DNA of 36,981 nucleotides, from assembly GCA_031546985.1 (NCBI GenBank), contig JAVBJN010000047.1, positions 1-36,981 of the forward strand. Direction: 5' to 3'. Below, piece by piece: positions 9,230 to 17,206 of this stretch. The stretch's first letter is position 1, and every line of letters begins with the position of its first letter. Under the pieces are notes generated by a model. The model ran no database searches. It was not told where the DNA came from and was given only the letters and a program-made list of their open reading frames with translations. The DNA comes from JAVBJN01 sp031546985 (GTDB lineage Bacteria > Bacteroidota > Bacteroidia > Chitinophagales > Chitinophagaceae). The position numbers and the translations under genes are program-made.

Positions 9230-10363
9230 TTAAGCGTTAACGCCGGTGAGCAGTGCAAGAACGCGTTCCTGTACTACCTGGTTGTTGTGAGCAATACATG
9301 TTCCTTTTACAATATCGTCTTCGAAGTTCAAAGCCAGTGCTCCTTCTGCGGTCAACATCAGTTTAAGGAAGTTGAACACATTTTTCCCATACACTTTACT
9401 GGCATCGGAGGGCATTGCAGAAGGCAATGCAGAATTGCCGATGATGATAACCCCGTTGTGCACGATGGTTTCATTGTTTTGGGTAGCGGTGGTATTGCCA
9501 CCGGTAGCGGCAGCAATATCTACAATGACCGAACCGGGTTTCATGCCGGCCAGCATATCTTCGGTTACCAATATAGGGGCCCGCTTGCCCGGTATTTGCG
9601 CGGTGGTGATAACCACATCGCTTTTTATAATATGGTCTTTAATTTTTTGCTGTTGCCGCTGCTGGTACTCTTCGTTTTGCTCTACGGCATAACCACCGGC
9701 TTTGGAGGCATCGGCAGCCCCGTCGACTTCTACAAACTTTGCACCCAGGCTCATTACTTCTTCTTTTACTGCTGAGCGGGTGTCAAACACTTCTACCACC
9801 GCTCCCAGCCGCTTGGCTGTTGCAATAGCCTGCAACCCCGCCACACCAGCACCCAGGATGAGTACTTTGGCCGGGGCAATGCTGCCTGCTGCGGTCATAA
9901 ACATGGGAAAATAGTGCGGAAAAGTATGAGCCGCCGTCAATACCGCCTTATAACCGGCAATATTGGCCTGCGAGCTGAGTACGTCCATAGACTGCGCCCT
10001 TGTGGTTCTGGGAATAAAATCCATGCTAAACACGGTGAGTCCGCGCAATGCCCATTCCTGCATTAGCTGGGGTTCAAACAATGGCTGGTACAAACCCACT
10101 AATACAGTCTCGGGCTTCAGCGCGGCAATATCTGCTGGTTCTGGTTGTTGGATGGAAAGTACAAGCGGGCTGGCGAGCACTTCTGCTCTGCTTACGATCG
10201 TAGCGCCTGCCTGGCGGTAGGCCTCATCCGGCACCCAGGCTTGCAGCCCGGCACCCTGCTCTATCGATACGCTTACGTTCTGTTTTACTAAAGCCGCAAC
10301 GGTTTCCGGCAGCATGGAAACCCTGTTTTCAAAAGCCGGTTCTTTCAGAATACCCAATTGCAT
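9230..10363 (-). CDS. pntAA: NAD(P) transhydrogenase subunit alpha part 1 (NAD-binding)
   Basis: This 377-residue soluble protein is domain I of proton-translocating transhydrogenase. It shows the N-terminal alanine-dehydrogenase-like half, RAQSMDVLSSQAN at 122-134, and the NAD-binding loop GAGVAGL at 171-177 followed by an acidic strand end (EVFDTR). It binds NADH and hands hydride to NADP+ on PntB. The membrane part found in fused PntA is absent because it is encoded by the next gene. It heads the leftward operon. Upstream lies the minisatellite region; a near-consensus TATTTTG about 46 bases upstream could be its -7 element, but it is one base short of the usual spacing. Confidence 0.95.
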   Translation of the reverse strand: MQLGILKEPAFENRVSMLPETVAALVKQNVSVSIEQGAGLQAWVPDEAYRQAGATIVSRAEVLASPLVLSIQQPEPADIAALKPETVLVGLYQPLFEPQLMQEWALRGLTVFSMDFIPRTTRAQSMDVLSSQANIAGYKAVLTAAHTFPHYFPMFMTAAGSIAPAKVLILGAGVAGLQAIATAKRLGAVVEVFDTRSAVKEEVMSLGAKFVEVDGAADASKAGGYAVEQNEEYQQRQQQKIKDHIIKSDVVITTAQIPGKRAPILVTEDMLAGMKPGSVIVDIAAATGGNTTATQNNETIVHNGVIIIGNSALPSAMPSDASKVYGKNVFNFLKLMLTAEGALALNFEDDIVKGTCIAHNNQVVQERVLALLTGVNA

Positions 10364-10437
10364 ACGCGAACTTGTTTGTATGGTAGAATAAATGAAAAAT
10401 AATCAAAATATTCCTTTTATACAAGCAATTCTGAATG

Positions 10438-10546
10438 GGATTGCGGATTGGCGGTTTGGTGGATTGGCGGATTGATGGATTAGCGGATTGGCGGATTGCG
10501 GATTTACGAATTGCGGTTTGGTGGATTGGCGGATTAGCGGGTTCAT
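10438..10546. repeat. Degenerate 8-bp tandem repeat (minisatellite)
   Basis: About 14 units of 7-8 bases follow the consensus GGATTGGC, with variants GGATTAGC, GGTTTGGT, GGATTGAT and GGATTGC. The longer order GGTTTGGT-GGATTGGC appears twice (10453 and 10515), pointing to block duplication. It lies in the spacer upstream of pntAA. The following stretch to 10605 has a small palindrome (ACCTTCCAGGT) and a CT-rich near-repeat of TCACCTTTCACTTC. No gene is seen in this spacer. Confidence 0.85.
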
Positions 10547-10634
10547 CTGGAGACCTTCCAGGTCCGCAGGTCTGCTCACCTTTCACTTCTCACCTCTCAC
10601 CGGAAACAATCCGAAGCGCAAGAGATACCTACTT

Positions 10635-11435
10635 TTAATACCGCAGCACAAAATGCTGGCGTTCCTTAAAATCGGGGCTAAAAAATACCAGACCAAACTT
10701 AAACAGGTCTATAGTGCAGGTTACACGGGGATGCTGGCTTATCTGCTGCCAGGCTTCTTCCATTTCGCGGCTCCAGTGAATATCGTCAAATACCAGTACC
10801 GAATTTTCGTGGACATGGGGCAGTAACCAGTCGAAATATTGCAAGGTAGGCGCTTTGCGGTGGTTGCCATCGAGGTATACCCAGTCTACCTTGCCCAATT
10901 CCTTAAGCAAAGCAGGCAATTCGGTTTCAAAACTTCCGGTACGGATCTCGGCATTTTGAATGCCCAGACTAGCCAGGTTCTTTTGCGCCAGCGCTGCAAT
11001 GGCAGGGGCACCTTCTATAGAATACACTTTACCTTCCAGGTTGGCCTGGGCCATGTATGCGGTAGATATGCCGAGCGAAGTACCCAGCTCTACCACTACC
11101 GATGGTTTGCAGTATTGCACCAGCCGAAACATGAGTTGCGCGTGTTCGGGCGATTGCGCCGCATAACGTGCTATCTCGCACACTTTACGCTCCGCACCAG
11201 ATCCGGCTTGCGTACCTGCGCCCAAATCGAGCACCTGCACGGTGGCACTGCTGCGTAGCAATTGCTTGCGCAAGGCTTCTACATCTTCAAAAGTGTAGTA
11301 ATTACGGTCGTCTTCCAGCACTTCCTTTACCAGGCTGTACACATAAGGCGAATGCACGCTATGCCCGCCACGTTTGGCGCTTAGCAGGTATTGCAAATAT
11401 CGTGCGGCCTGGAAAAATTTAGCGGAAAGGTTCAT
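10635..11435 (-). CDS. Class I SAM-dependent methyltransferase
   Basis: This 266-residue protein has a Rossmann-type methyltransferase core resembling the O-methyltransferase/Methyltransf_24 group. The SAM loop is VVELGTSLGIS, the acidic strand end is YSIEGAP, and VDWVYLDGNHR and LVFDDIHWS match later motifs. The N-terminal ~80 residues carry HSVHSPYVYSLV, which often precedes such domains in Bacteroidetes. The substrate is unknown. Its ATG overlaps the folA stop by four bases (ATGA), so translation is probably coupled. Confidence 0.82.
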   Translation of the reverse strand: MNLSAKFFQAARYLQYLLSAKRGGHSVHSPYVYSLVKEVLEDDRNYYTFEDVEALRKQLLRSSATVQVLDLGAGTQAGSGAERKVCEIARYAAQSPEHAQLMFRLVQYCKPSVVVELGTSLGISTAYMAQANLEGKVYSIEGAPAIAALAQKNLASLGIQNAEIRTGSFETELPALLKELGKVDWVYLDGNHRKAPTLQYFDWLLPHVHENSVLVFDDIHWSREMEEAWQQISQHPRVTCTIDLFKFGLVFFSPDFKERQHFVLRY

Positions 11436-11932
11436 AAACGGATGCGTTCGTACACTTCGAAGGTGAGGTCAAATTCATTTTTTTCATCGTGGGCATAAGG
11501 CTCGGACTGAACCAGCTGCCATTCTGCCTCAGACAGTTTGGGGAAAAACACATCGCCACCTTCTATCGCTGTGTGAATACGGGTAAGGTACACCCGATCG
11601 GCTTTGCGCAGCACTTGCTCAAAGATATTGCCGCCGCCAATGATAAAAATCTCTTCATCGGCCTGCTCACGGGCAAATTCTATGGCCATATCAATAGAAC
11701 CGGCCACGGTAATGTCTTTACGCGCCCAGAGTTCGTTGCGGGTAATTACAATATTCTGGCGGCCCGGTAACGGACGGCCTATAGAATCGTAGGTATTGCG
11801 GCCCATAATAACCGGGCAACCCATCGTTACTTTTTTAAAATATTTAAGATCTGCCGGCAGGTGCCAGGGCATGGTATTACCCTTGCCTATCACATTGTTT
11901 TCCGTTGCCGCTACTATAATTGATAACTTCAT
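11432..11932 (-). CDS. folA: Dihydrofolate reductase
   Basis: This 166-residue DHFR reduces dihydrofolate to tetrahydrofolate with NADPH. It starts at ATG 11932 with MKLSIIVAATENNVIGKGN; an upstream in-frame extension is not supported. Family marks include MPWHLPADLKYFK with the catalytic acid, VIMGRNTYDSIGRPLPGR for NADPH binding, FIIGGGNIF, and YLTRIH near the end. It lies downstream of thyA on the same strand, and DHFR regenerates the folate that thymidylate synthase oxidises. It overlaps the following methyltransferase gene by four bases. Confidence 0.97.
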   Translation of the reverse strand: MKLSIIVAATENNVIGKGNTMPWHLPADLKYFKKVTMGCPVIMGRNTYDSIGRPLPGRQNIVITRNELWARKDITVAGSIDMAIEFAREQADEEIFIIGGGNIFEQVLRKADRVYLTRIHTAIEGGDVFFPKLSEAEWQLVQSEPYAHDEKNEFDLTFEVYERIRL

Positions 11933-12059
11933 TGAATTGTGATCGAAAGTCCTTGTTTTAGTTATTGATTGCGAATGAACGGCCTGTCGCGCCACTGCGG
12001 GGAGCTACGCACCTTACTACATAAGCAGCTCACCACATTAAGCCATTAGCTCATTGCAT

Positions 12060-12854
12060 TTAAACCGCCACCGGCGCTTTAATACCGGGGTGAGACTGGT
12101 AGTTTTCCAACGTAAAATCTTCAAAGGTAAAACCAAAGATGTCTTTTACAGCCGGGTTAATGTGCATTACCGGCAATGGGTAAGGCTCGCGGGTCAGTTG
12201 CAGTTTGGCTTGTTCAATATGGTTGGAGTATAGGTGCACGTCTCCAAAAGTGTGGATAAACTCGCCGTATTCCAGGCCGCAAACCTGTGCTACCATCATG
12301 GTTAGCAACGCGTAAGAGGCTACATTGAAGGGTACACCCAAAAACACATCGGCGCTGCGCTGGTACAACTGGCAGCTCAATTTACCATCGGCCACGTAAA
12401 ACTGGAACATGGTATGGCAAGGGCTCAGGGCCATTTGCGGCAGATCGGCCACATTCCAGGCGCTTACAATAAGGCGGCGGGAGTCGGGGTTGCGCTTAAT
12501 TTCGTTGATCACCTGGGTAATCTGGTCTATGGTTTGCCCATCGGCTCCGGTCCAGCTGCGCCACTGCTTGCCGTAAACCGGGCCCAGGTCGCCATCGGCA
12601 TTGGCCCATTCGTCCCAAATGCTTACCCCATGCTCTTTAAGGTAGGCAATATTGGTATCGCCACGCAAAAACCACAGCAACTCATATATAATAGACTTCA
12701 GGTGCAGCTTTTTGGTGGTCACCATCGGAAAACCTTTTTGCAGATCAAAACGCATCTGGTAACCGAAGCAACTGGTGGTGCCGGTACCGGTGCGGTCCGA
12801 TTTAAAAGTTCCGTTGTCCATAATATGACGGAGCAGGTTCTGATACTGTAACAT
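12060..12854 (-). CDS. thyA: Thymidylate synthase
   Basis: This 264-residue enzyme converts dUMP to dTMP with methylene-tetrahydrofolate. It is exactly the length of E. coli ThyA when started at ATG 12854 (MLQYQNLLRHIMDNG); a 32-residue upstream extension is ignored. The catalytic Cys146 sits in LSPCHTMFQFYV. RRLIVSAWN, QLYQRSADVFLGVPFN and HTFGDVHLYSNH are further hallmarks for dUMP and folate binding. It is the first gene of thyA-folA-methyltransferase; the 127-base gap to folA has no terminator that I can see. Confidence 0.98.
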   Translation of the reverse strand: MLQYQNLLRHIMDNGTFKSDRTGTGTTSCFGYQMRFDLQKGFPMVTTKKLHLKSIIYELLWFLRGDTNIAYLKEHGVSIWDEWANADGDLGPVYGKQWRSWTGADGQTIDQITQVINEIKRNPDSRRLIVSAWNVADLPQMALSPCHTMFQFYVADGKLSCQLYQRSADVFLGVPFNVASYALLTMMVAQVCGLEYGEFIHTFGDVHLYSNHIEQAKLQLTREPYPLPVMHINPAVKDIFGFTFEDFTLENYQSHPGIKAPVAV

Positions 12855-12877
12855 GGCTTGGTATTGTTTGAGCGCCT

Positions 12878-12885
12878 CAAAAATA
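12878..12885 (-). promoter_or_regulatory. Possible -7 element of thyA
   Basis: TATTTTTG on the minus strand fits TAnnTTTG, 23 bases before the thyA ATG. No matching -33 element is obvious, so this is weak. Confidence 0.3.
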
Positions 12886-13076
12886 TTCAAAATAACCGGG
12901 CTTTTGGAATCGGAGCCGCCCGAAAAAGCAAAAACACCCCAGTTATTCACATTTACATTTTAATCATTTTAAAGCCCTGCATGCGGTTACCGTTCATGGA
13001 CTCATCTTGCTACACATCACTTTTCAGACAATTTTAGCTTTTAAAGCCCTAATTTGCTGCAAAATTGTTCAAATCC

Positions 13077-14414
13077 ATGAAATTTAAATCATTCATGAGT
13101 CTGGCGCTGGCAGGTACTATGCTGTCGGCTTCGGCAATTGCTCAGAACAAGAGCAAGATCAACTTCGTGGAATACGATCTGCCCAACGGGCTGCACGTAA
13201 TCCTCCAGGAAGACCATTCAACCCCTATCGTTGCGGTATCTGTATTGTACCATGTGGGTTCTAAAAACGAAGACCCGAAACGTACCGGGTTTGCACACTT
13301 TTTTGAGCACCTGTTGTTTGAAGGTTCCGAAAACATCAAACGCGGCGAATACATGAAGCTGGTACAGGCCAATGGTGGTGAGCTTAACGCCAACACCTCT
13401 TTTGACCGTACTTATTACTATGAAGTGCTGCCTTCCAACCAGTTGCAACTGGGCCTGTGGATGGAGTCTGAGCGTATGCTGCATGCCAAAATCGATTCTA
13501 TCGGTATTGAAACACAGCGTAAAGTGGTAAAAGAAGAAAAGAAACTCCGTTACGACAACACGCCTTACGGCCGTCTGCTGGAGCAAACGTTCAAAAACGC
13601 CTACACCGTACACCCTTACCGCTGGATGCCTATTGGTGAAGACCAGTACATCGACAACGCTACCCTGGGTGAGTTTATGGATTTCTACAAAACATTCTAC
13701 GTTCCCAACAATGCTACCCTGTCTATTGCCGGCGACCTGAATGTAAACGATGCCAAAAAAATGATCGAAGAGTACTTTGGCGGCATTCCTAAAGGCACCA
13801 AAGCTATTCCCCGTCCGGATATTAAAGAACCACAGCAAACGGCTGAAGTTCGCGCCAAATTCTACGACAACGTTCAGTTACCTGCGGTAGTACTGGCTTA
13901 CCATATTCCTGCACAAGGCACACCAGATTTCTATGCTATGGATATGCTGGGTTCGCTGCTGAGCGAAGGTAAATCTTCACGCTTCCAGAAAGAGCTGGTA
14001 GATAAAGAGCAAAAAGCGCTGGCTGCCGGTGCATTCTCTCTGCCTACCGAAGATCCGGGTATGGTTATGATGTACTCCATCGCCAACATGGGTGTTAAAG
14101 CCGAAGATCTGGAAAAAGCAATGGATGTAGAGATCAACAAAGTAAAAACCGCACTGATCTCAGAAGATGAGCTGGTAAAACTGAAAAACCAGGCACAAAC
14201 CCAGTTTGTAAGCCAGGCTGGTAAAGTAGAAGGTGTTGCAGAGCAACTGGCCAACTACCACGTATATTTCGGCGATGCTAACCTCATCAACACCGAGATT
14301 GACCGTTACATGAAAGTAACCCGCGAAGACATTCAGCGTGTGGCGCAGAAATACCTGGTAAACACCAACCGTGTAAGCTTGTATTACCTGCCAAAATCAG
14401 AAGAGAAAAAATAG
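13077..14414 (+). CDS. M16 zinc metallopeptidase, catalytic partner
   Basis: This 445-residue exported M16 (pitrilysin-type) peptidase starts at ATG 13077; an in-frame TTG four codons earlier is less likely. Residues 1-22 form a signal peptide (ASAIAQ). The inverted zinc motif HFFEH lies at 74-78 with the distal zinc glutamate near 153-154 (VVKEEKKLR), so the active site is complete. Its second half lacks the R/Y pair that the downstream protein has. M16B enzymes often work as dimers of an HxxEH subunit and a partner that helps bind substrate. It probably acts in the periplasm on peptides. The next gene follows after 33 bases. Confidence 0.93.
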   Translation: MKFKSFMSLALAGTMLSASAIAQNKSKINFVEYDLPNGLHVILQEDHSTPIVAVSVLYHVGSKNEDPKRTGFAHFFEHLLFEGSENIKRGEYMKLVQANGGELNANTSFDRTYYYEVLPSNQLQLGLWMESERMLHAKIDSIGIETQRKVVKEEKKLRYDNTPYGRLLEQTFKNAYTVHPYRWMPIGEDQYIDNATLGEFMDFYKTFYVPNNATLSIAGDLNVNDAKKMIEEYFGGIPKGTKAIPRPDIKEPQQTAEVRAKFYDNVQLPAVVLAYHIPAQGTPDFYAMDMLGSLLSEGKSSRFQKELVDKEQKALAAGAFSLPTEDPGMVMMYSIANMGVKAEDLEKAMDVEINKVKTALISEDELVKLKNQAQTQFVSQAGKVEGVAEQLANYHVYFGDANLINTEIDRYMKVTREDIQRVAQKYLVNTNRVSLYYLPKSEEKK

Positions 14415-14447
14415 GTTTTACTGATCCGTAAAATGCATTAAAAAATC

Positions 14448-16523
14448 ATGAAGAAAGTAGTTCTATATATGTTAGCTTCTGGCATCGTTACTGCAACGTT
14501 TGCACAGAACATCGACAGGAGCGTTCGCCCTCAGCCTGGTCCGGCTCCTGAAATCAAATTGGCCGATCCGCAGAGCTTTACCCTGCCCAACGGTCTTAAA
14601 GTATTTGTGGTAGAAAACCACAAACTGCCCCGCGTTGCGGTATCTGTACAGTTCGACATCGATCCTGCACTGCAGGGCGACAAAGCCGGCTATGTAGATA
14701 TGATTGGCGACCTGATGAGCAGCGGCACCAAAACCCGCACCAAAGACCAGTTCAACAAAGAAGTGGACATGATTGGTGCTAAAGTGGCTACCAGCAAAGA
14801 AGGTGCTTACGCTATGGCCCTTACCCGCAACCAGGACAAACTGATGGAACTGATGAGCGATATGTTGCTCAATGCAGATTTCAAACAGGAAGAACTGGAT
14901 AAAATTAAAGTGCAAACCATGAGCGGCCTGGCTTCTTCCAAAGAAGAGCCTAACGCTATTGCTGTAAACGTGGTAAACATTGCCAACTACGGTAAAAATC
15001 ACCCTTATGGTGAAATCACTACCGAAACTACTGTGGGCAAAATTACCCTGGCAGATTGCAAAAACTACTACAACACTTACTTCAAGCCAAACGTAGCTTA
15101 CATGGCTATCGTGGGTGATATTACCCTGGAAGACGCTAAGAAACTGGTAGAGAAAAACTTTGGCAAATGGGCAAAAGGCAATGTACCTGTAGCGCAATAC
15201 CCTGCTGCTAAAGCTCCTGCCAAAACCCGTGTAATTACAGTAAACAAAACTGGTGCTGTACAGAGTGTAGTAAACGTTACTTACCCTGTAGACCTGAAAA
15301 TTGGTACACCAGATGTAGTTAAAACCAAAGTACTCAACACCATCCTCGGTGGTGGCGCTTCTGGCCGTTTGTTCCAGAACCTGCGTGAAGCACATGGCTG
15401 GACTTACGGTAGTTACTCTCAGTTGAATGCAGATGAGCTGGTAGGCGAGTTTGCTGCAACTGCCGAGTGCCGCAACCTGGTTACCGATAGCGCTGTGGCA
15501 GAGATCATTGCTGAAATGAACAAACTGCGCAACGATAAAGTAGCCGATCAGGACCTGCAAAACACCAAAAACTTCATGGGTGGTAAATTTGCCATGAGCC
15601 TGGAAGATCCTCAGACTGTAGCCAACTTTGCCATTAACATTGAGCGCTACAAAATGCCTAAGGATTATTACAAAAACTACCTGAAAAACCTGTCTGCTGT
15701 AAGCTCTGCTGATATTCAGACTACTGCTCAGAAATACCTGACTCCGCAGAACGCCAACATCGTTGTGGTAGGTTCTGTAGACGAAGTGGCTGCCAAACTG
15801 AAAAGATTCAGCCCCGATCAGAAAGTAGAAATCCTGGACAACTACGGTAATCCTGCTGAAGCTAAAAAAGCAGCTCCTGCTAACATTTCGGGCAGCAACG
15901 TTATTGAGAAATACGTAAAAGCTACCGGTGGCGAAAAAGCATGGAGAGATATTAAAGACCTGGCTGTAGATTACGACATGGAAGTACCTGGTGCTACCCT
16001 GAAAGTAACGCAGATCAACAAGGCTCCTAATATGTCTCTGACCGAGGTTAAGTACAACGGCATGACCTTCAGCAAAGAAGTTTGCGATGGCAAAACCGCC
16101 AAAGCTACCATGCAGGGTCAAACCCAGGAGTTTTCAGGTAAAGAACTGGAAGACAAGAAAACAGAAGCTAACCTGCTGCTGGAACTGGACTACACCAAAC
16201 TGGGCTACAAAATGGACGTAACCGGACAGGAAAAAATTAACGGCAAAGACGCTTATGTTGTAGCTGTTACTGCTCCGGGTGGCGACAAAACCACTGAGTA
16301 TTTCGACGTAGAAAGCGGCCTTAAAGTAAAATCACTGAAAAGCCAGGAAACGCCTCAGGGCAATGTTTCTTTCGAAATCACTTACGACAAGTATACCGAT
16401 GTTGGTAACGGATATAAAATCCCTTACGTAATCGAAATTTCAGGCGCTGGCCAGAAAATGAGCCGTAAGGTGACTAAAGTAGATCTGAACAAAGGCGTTA
16501 AAGACGACATGTTCAAGCTCTAA
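14448..16523 (+). CDS. M16 peptidase-like partner subunit with extra C-terminal domain
   Basis: This 691-residue exported protein (signal peptide 1-20, ATFAQ) has two M16 domains, but YVDMI at 82-86 replaces HxxEH, so it should not bind the zinc. It keeps the substrate-binding R/Y pair, Arg313 and Tyr320 in LREAHGWTYG. This complements the upstream peptidase. Residues from about 490 to 691 form an additional beta-rich domain starting VIEKYVKATGGEKAW, similar in character to lipoprotein-carrier-like domains found after M16 in Bacteroidetes. The pair is probably one operon ending at the terminator at 16551-16582. The role of the extra domain is unknown. Confidence 0.92.
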   Translation: MKKVVLYMLASGIVTATFAQNIDRSVRPQPGPAPEIKLADPQSFTLPNGLKVFVVENHKLPRVAVSVQFDIDPALQGDKAGYVDMIGDLMSSGTKTRTKDQFNKEVDMIGAKVATSKEGAYAMALTRNQDKLMELMSDMLLNADFKQEELDKIKVQTMSGLASSKEEPNAIAVNVVNIANYGKNHPYGEITTETTVGKITLADCKNYYNTYFKPNVAYMAIVGDITLEDAKKLVEKNFGKWAKGNVPVAQYPAAKAPAKTRVITVNKTGAVQSVVNVTYPVDLKIGTPDVVKTKVLNTILGGGASGRLFQNLREAHGWTYGSYSQLNADELVGEFAATAECRNLVTDSAVAEIIAEMNKLRNDKVADQDLQNTKNFMGGKFAMSLEDPQTVANFAINIERYKMPKDYYKNYLKNLSAVSSADIQTTAQKYLTPQNANIVVVGSVDEVAAKLKRFSPDQKVEILDNYGNPAEAKKAAPANISGSNVIEKYVKATGGEKAWRDIKDLAVDYDMEVPGATLKVTQINKAPNMSLTEVKYNGMTFSKEVCDGKTAKATMQGQTQEFSGKELEDKKTEANLLLELDYTKLGYKMDVTGQEKINGKDAYVVAVTAPGGDKTTEYFDVESGLKVKSLKSQETPQGNVSFEITYDKYTDVGNGYKIPYVIEISGAGQKMSRKVTKVDLNKGVKDDMFKL

Positions 16524-16542
16524 GCTATAGTTGCATCAATCA

Positions 16543-16582
16543 CAAAAAAAGCCGTCCCAGCATATGCAGGGGCGGCTTTTTT
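16543..16582. terminator. Bidirectional terminator between M16 operon and small protein gene
   Basis: An 8-bp GC-rich stem (16551-16576) encloses a loop that is itself palindromic (GCATATGC). It has a run of A before and a run of T after, so it can end the plus-strand M16 operon and the convergent gene at 16627. Confidence 0.88.
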
Positions 16583-16626
16583 GTTCACATCAACTTACTA
16601 TCCTGAAACGCTAAAATCGTTCTTGT

Positions 16627-17013
16627 TTACAGCACAGCGCATTCTTCTACCAGCCATATCTCGGCCCTGCTTGCTATGGAAGCAGGTATTACATGGCAAA
16701 ACAGGAACAAGGGCTTGCCTACATACAACAGTTCGGGATCAAAGAATTTGCGCGGTCGTTTTAACCGCAGGTACTGAAACAGCTCAATAATAACACGCTT
16801 TCCGCTTTCATAATCAGACGGGGAAAAGTAATACGTAAGTCCCTGCCCGTATGTTTTGTTGAATTTCTCTTCCGCTCCTTCCAGATCGGTGGTGATGATA
16901 AAATTCAGTTCAAAATCTTTCTTCTTCAGTAGTTTAATGTTAGATACGCTTTTGTCATTGGGCTGCGGCCATGCAGGAGATTCAAGTTTGCTTAAAACAT
17001 CCTTCAGTGTCAT
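16627..17013 (-). CDS. Hypothetical protein, 128 residues
   Basis: I do not recognise this protein. It starts at ATG 17013, has no signal peptide or membrane helix, and looks like a small soluble alpha/beta protein. Notable stretches are ESPAWPQPNDKSV near the N-terminus and YYFSPSDYESGKRVIIELFQ in the middle; the C-terminus holds a few hydrophobic residues and two Cys. It is convergent with the M16 operon and shares its terminator. Codon use resembles the neighbours, so it is probably a real gene, but it could be restricted to close relatives. Confidence 0.65.
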   Translation of the reverse strand: MTLKDVLSKLESPAWPQPNDKSVSNIKLLKKKDFELNFIITTDLEGAEEKFNKTYGQGLTYYFSPSDYESGKRVIIELFQYLRLKRPRKFFDPELLYVGKPLFLFCHVIPASIASRAEIWLVEECAVL

Positions 17014-17095
17014 AGGATTTGGTTTTGTTTGGTAAGTAAGGGCGGGTTTTTCCCTAAAAACAAACTAACACTGTGGACAGGTTCGGGATCATTAA

Positions 17096-17137
17096 GCATA
17101 ACCGGTGGCGACCGGCAAGCAATCGCCACGGTTATGC
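17096..17137. other. Strong hairpin without U tract after the chaperone gene
   Basis: Two arms, 17096-17111 and 17123-17137, pair over 15 bp with one bulge. It lies about 70 bases after the chaperone stop at 17207. There is no clear U run on either strand, so it may be a transcript-end stabiliser or weak terminator. Confidence 0.5.
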
Positions 17138-17206
17138 ATTTATAGCACGTTTACAAGGTTCAAAATGCAAAAACACTATACACACAAAAAGCTTCTTAAA
17201 TGATTG

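Noticed and set aside
10438..10546. CRISPR array
   Set aside because: Units are 7-8 bases, adjoining and without spacers; no cas genes are near.
10329..10586. 85-codon minus-strand frame with NPPI/RQS-like repeats
   Set aside because: It is the translation of the 8-bp tandem repeat joined to the pntAA start, with no protein character.
12001..12059. Terminator between thyA and folA
   Set aside because: Only direct repeats of AGCTCA are seen; no stem with a U run.
14472..16121. 549-codon open frame on the minus strand
   Set aside because: It is antisense to the M16 partner gene, has an improbable Phe/Tyr/His-rich composition, and follows from the codon bias of the real gene.
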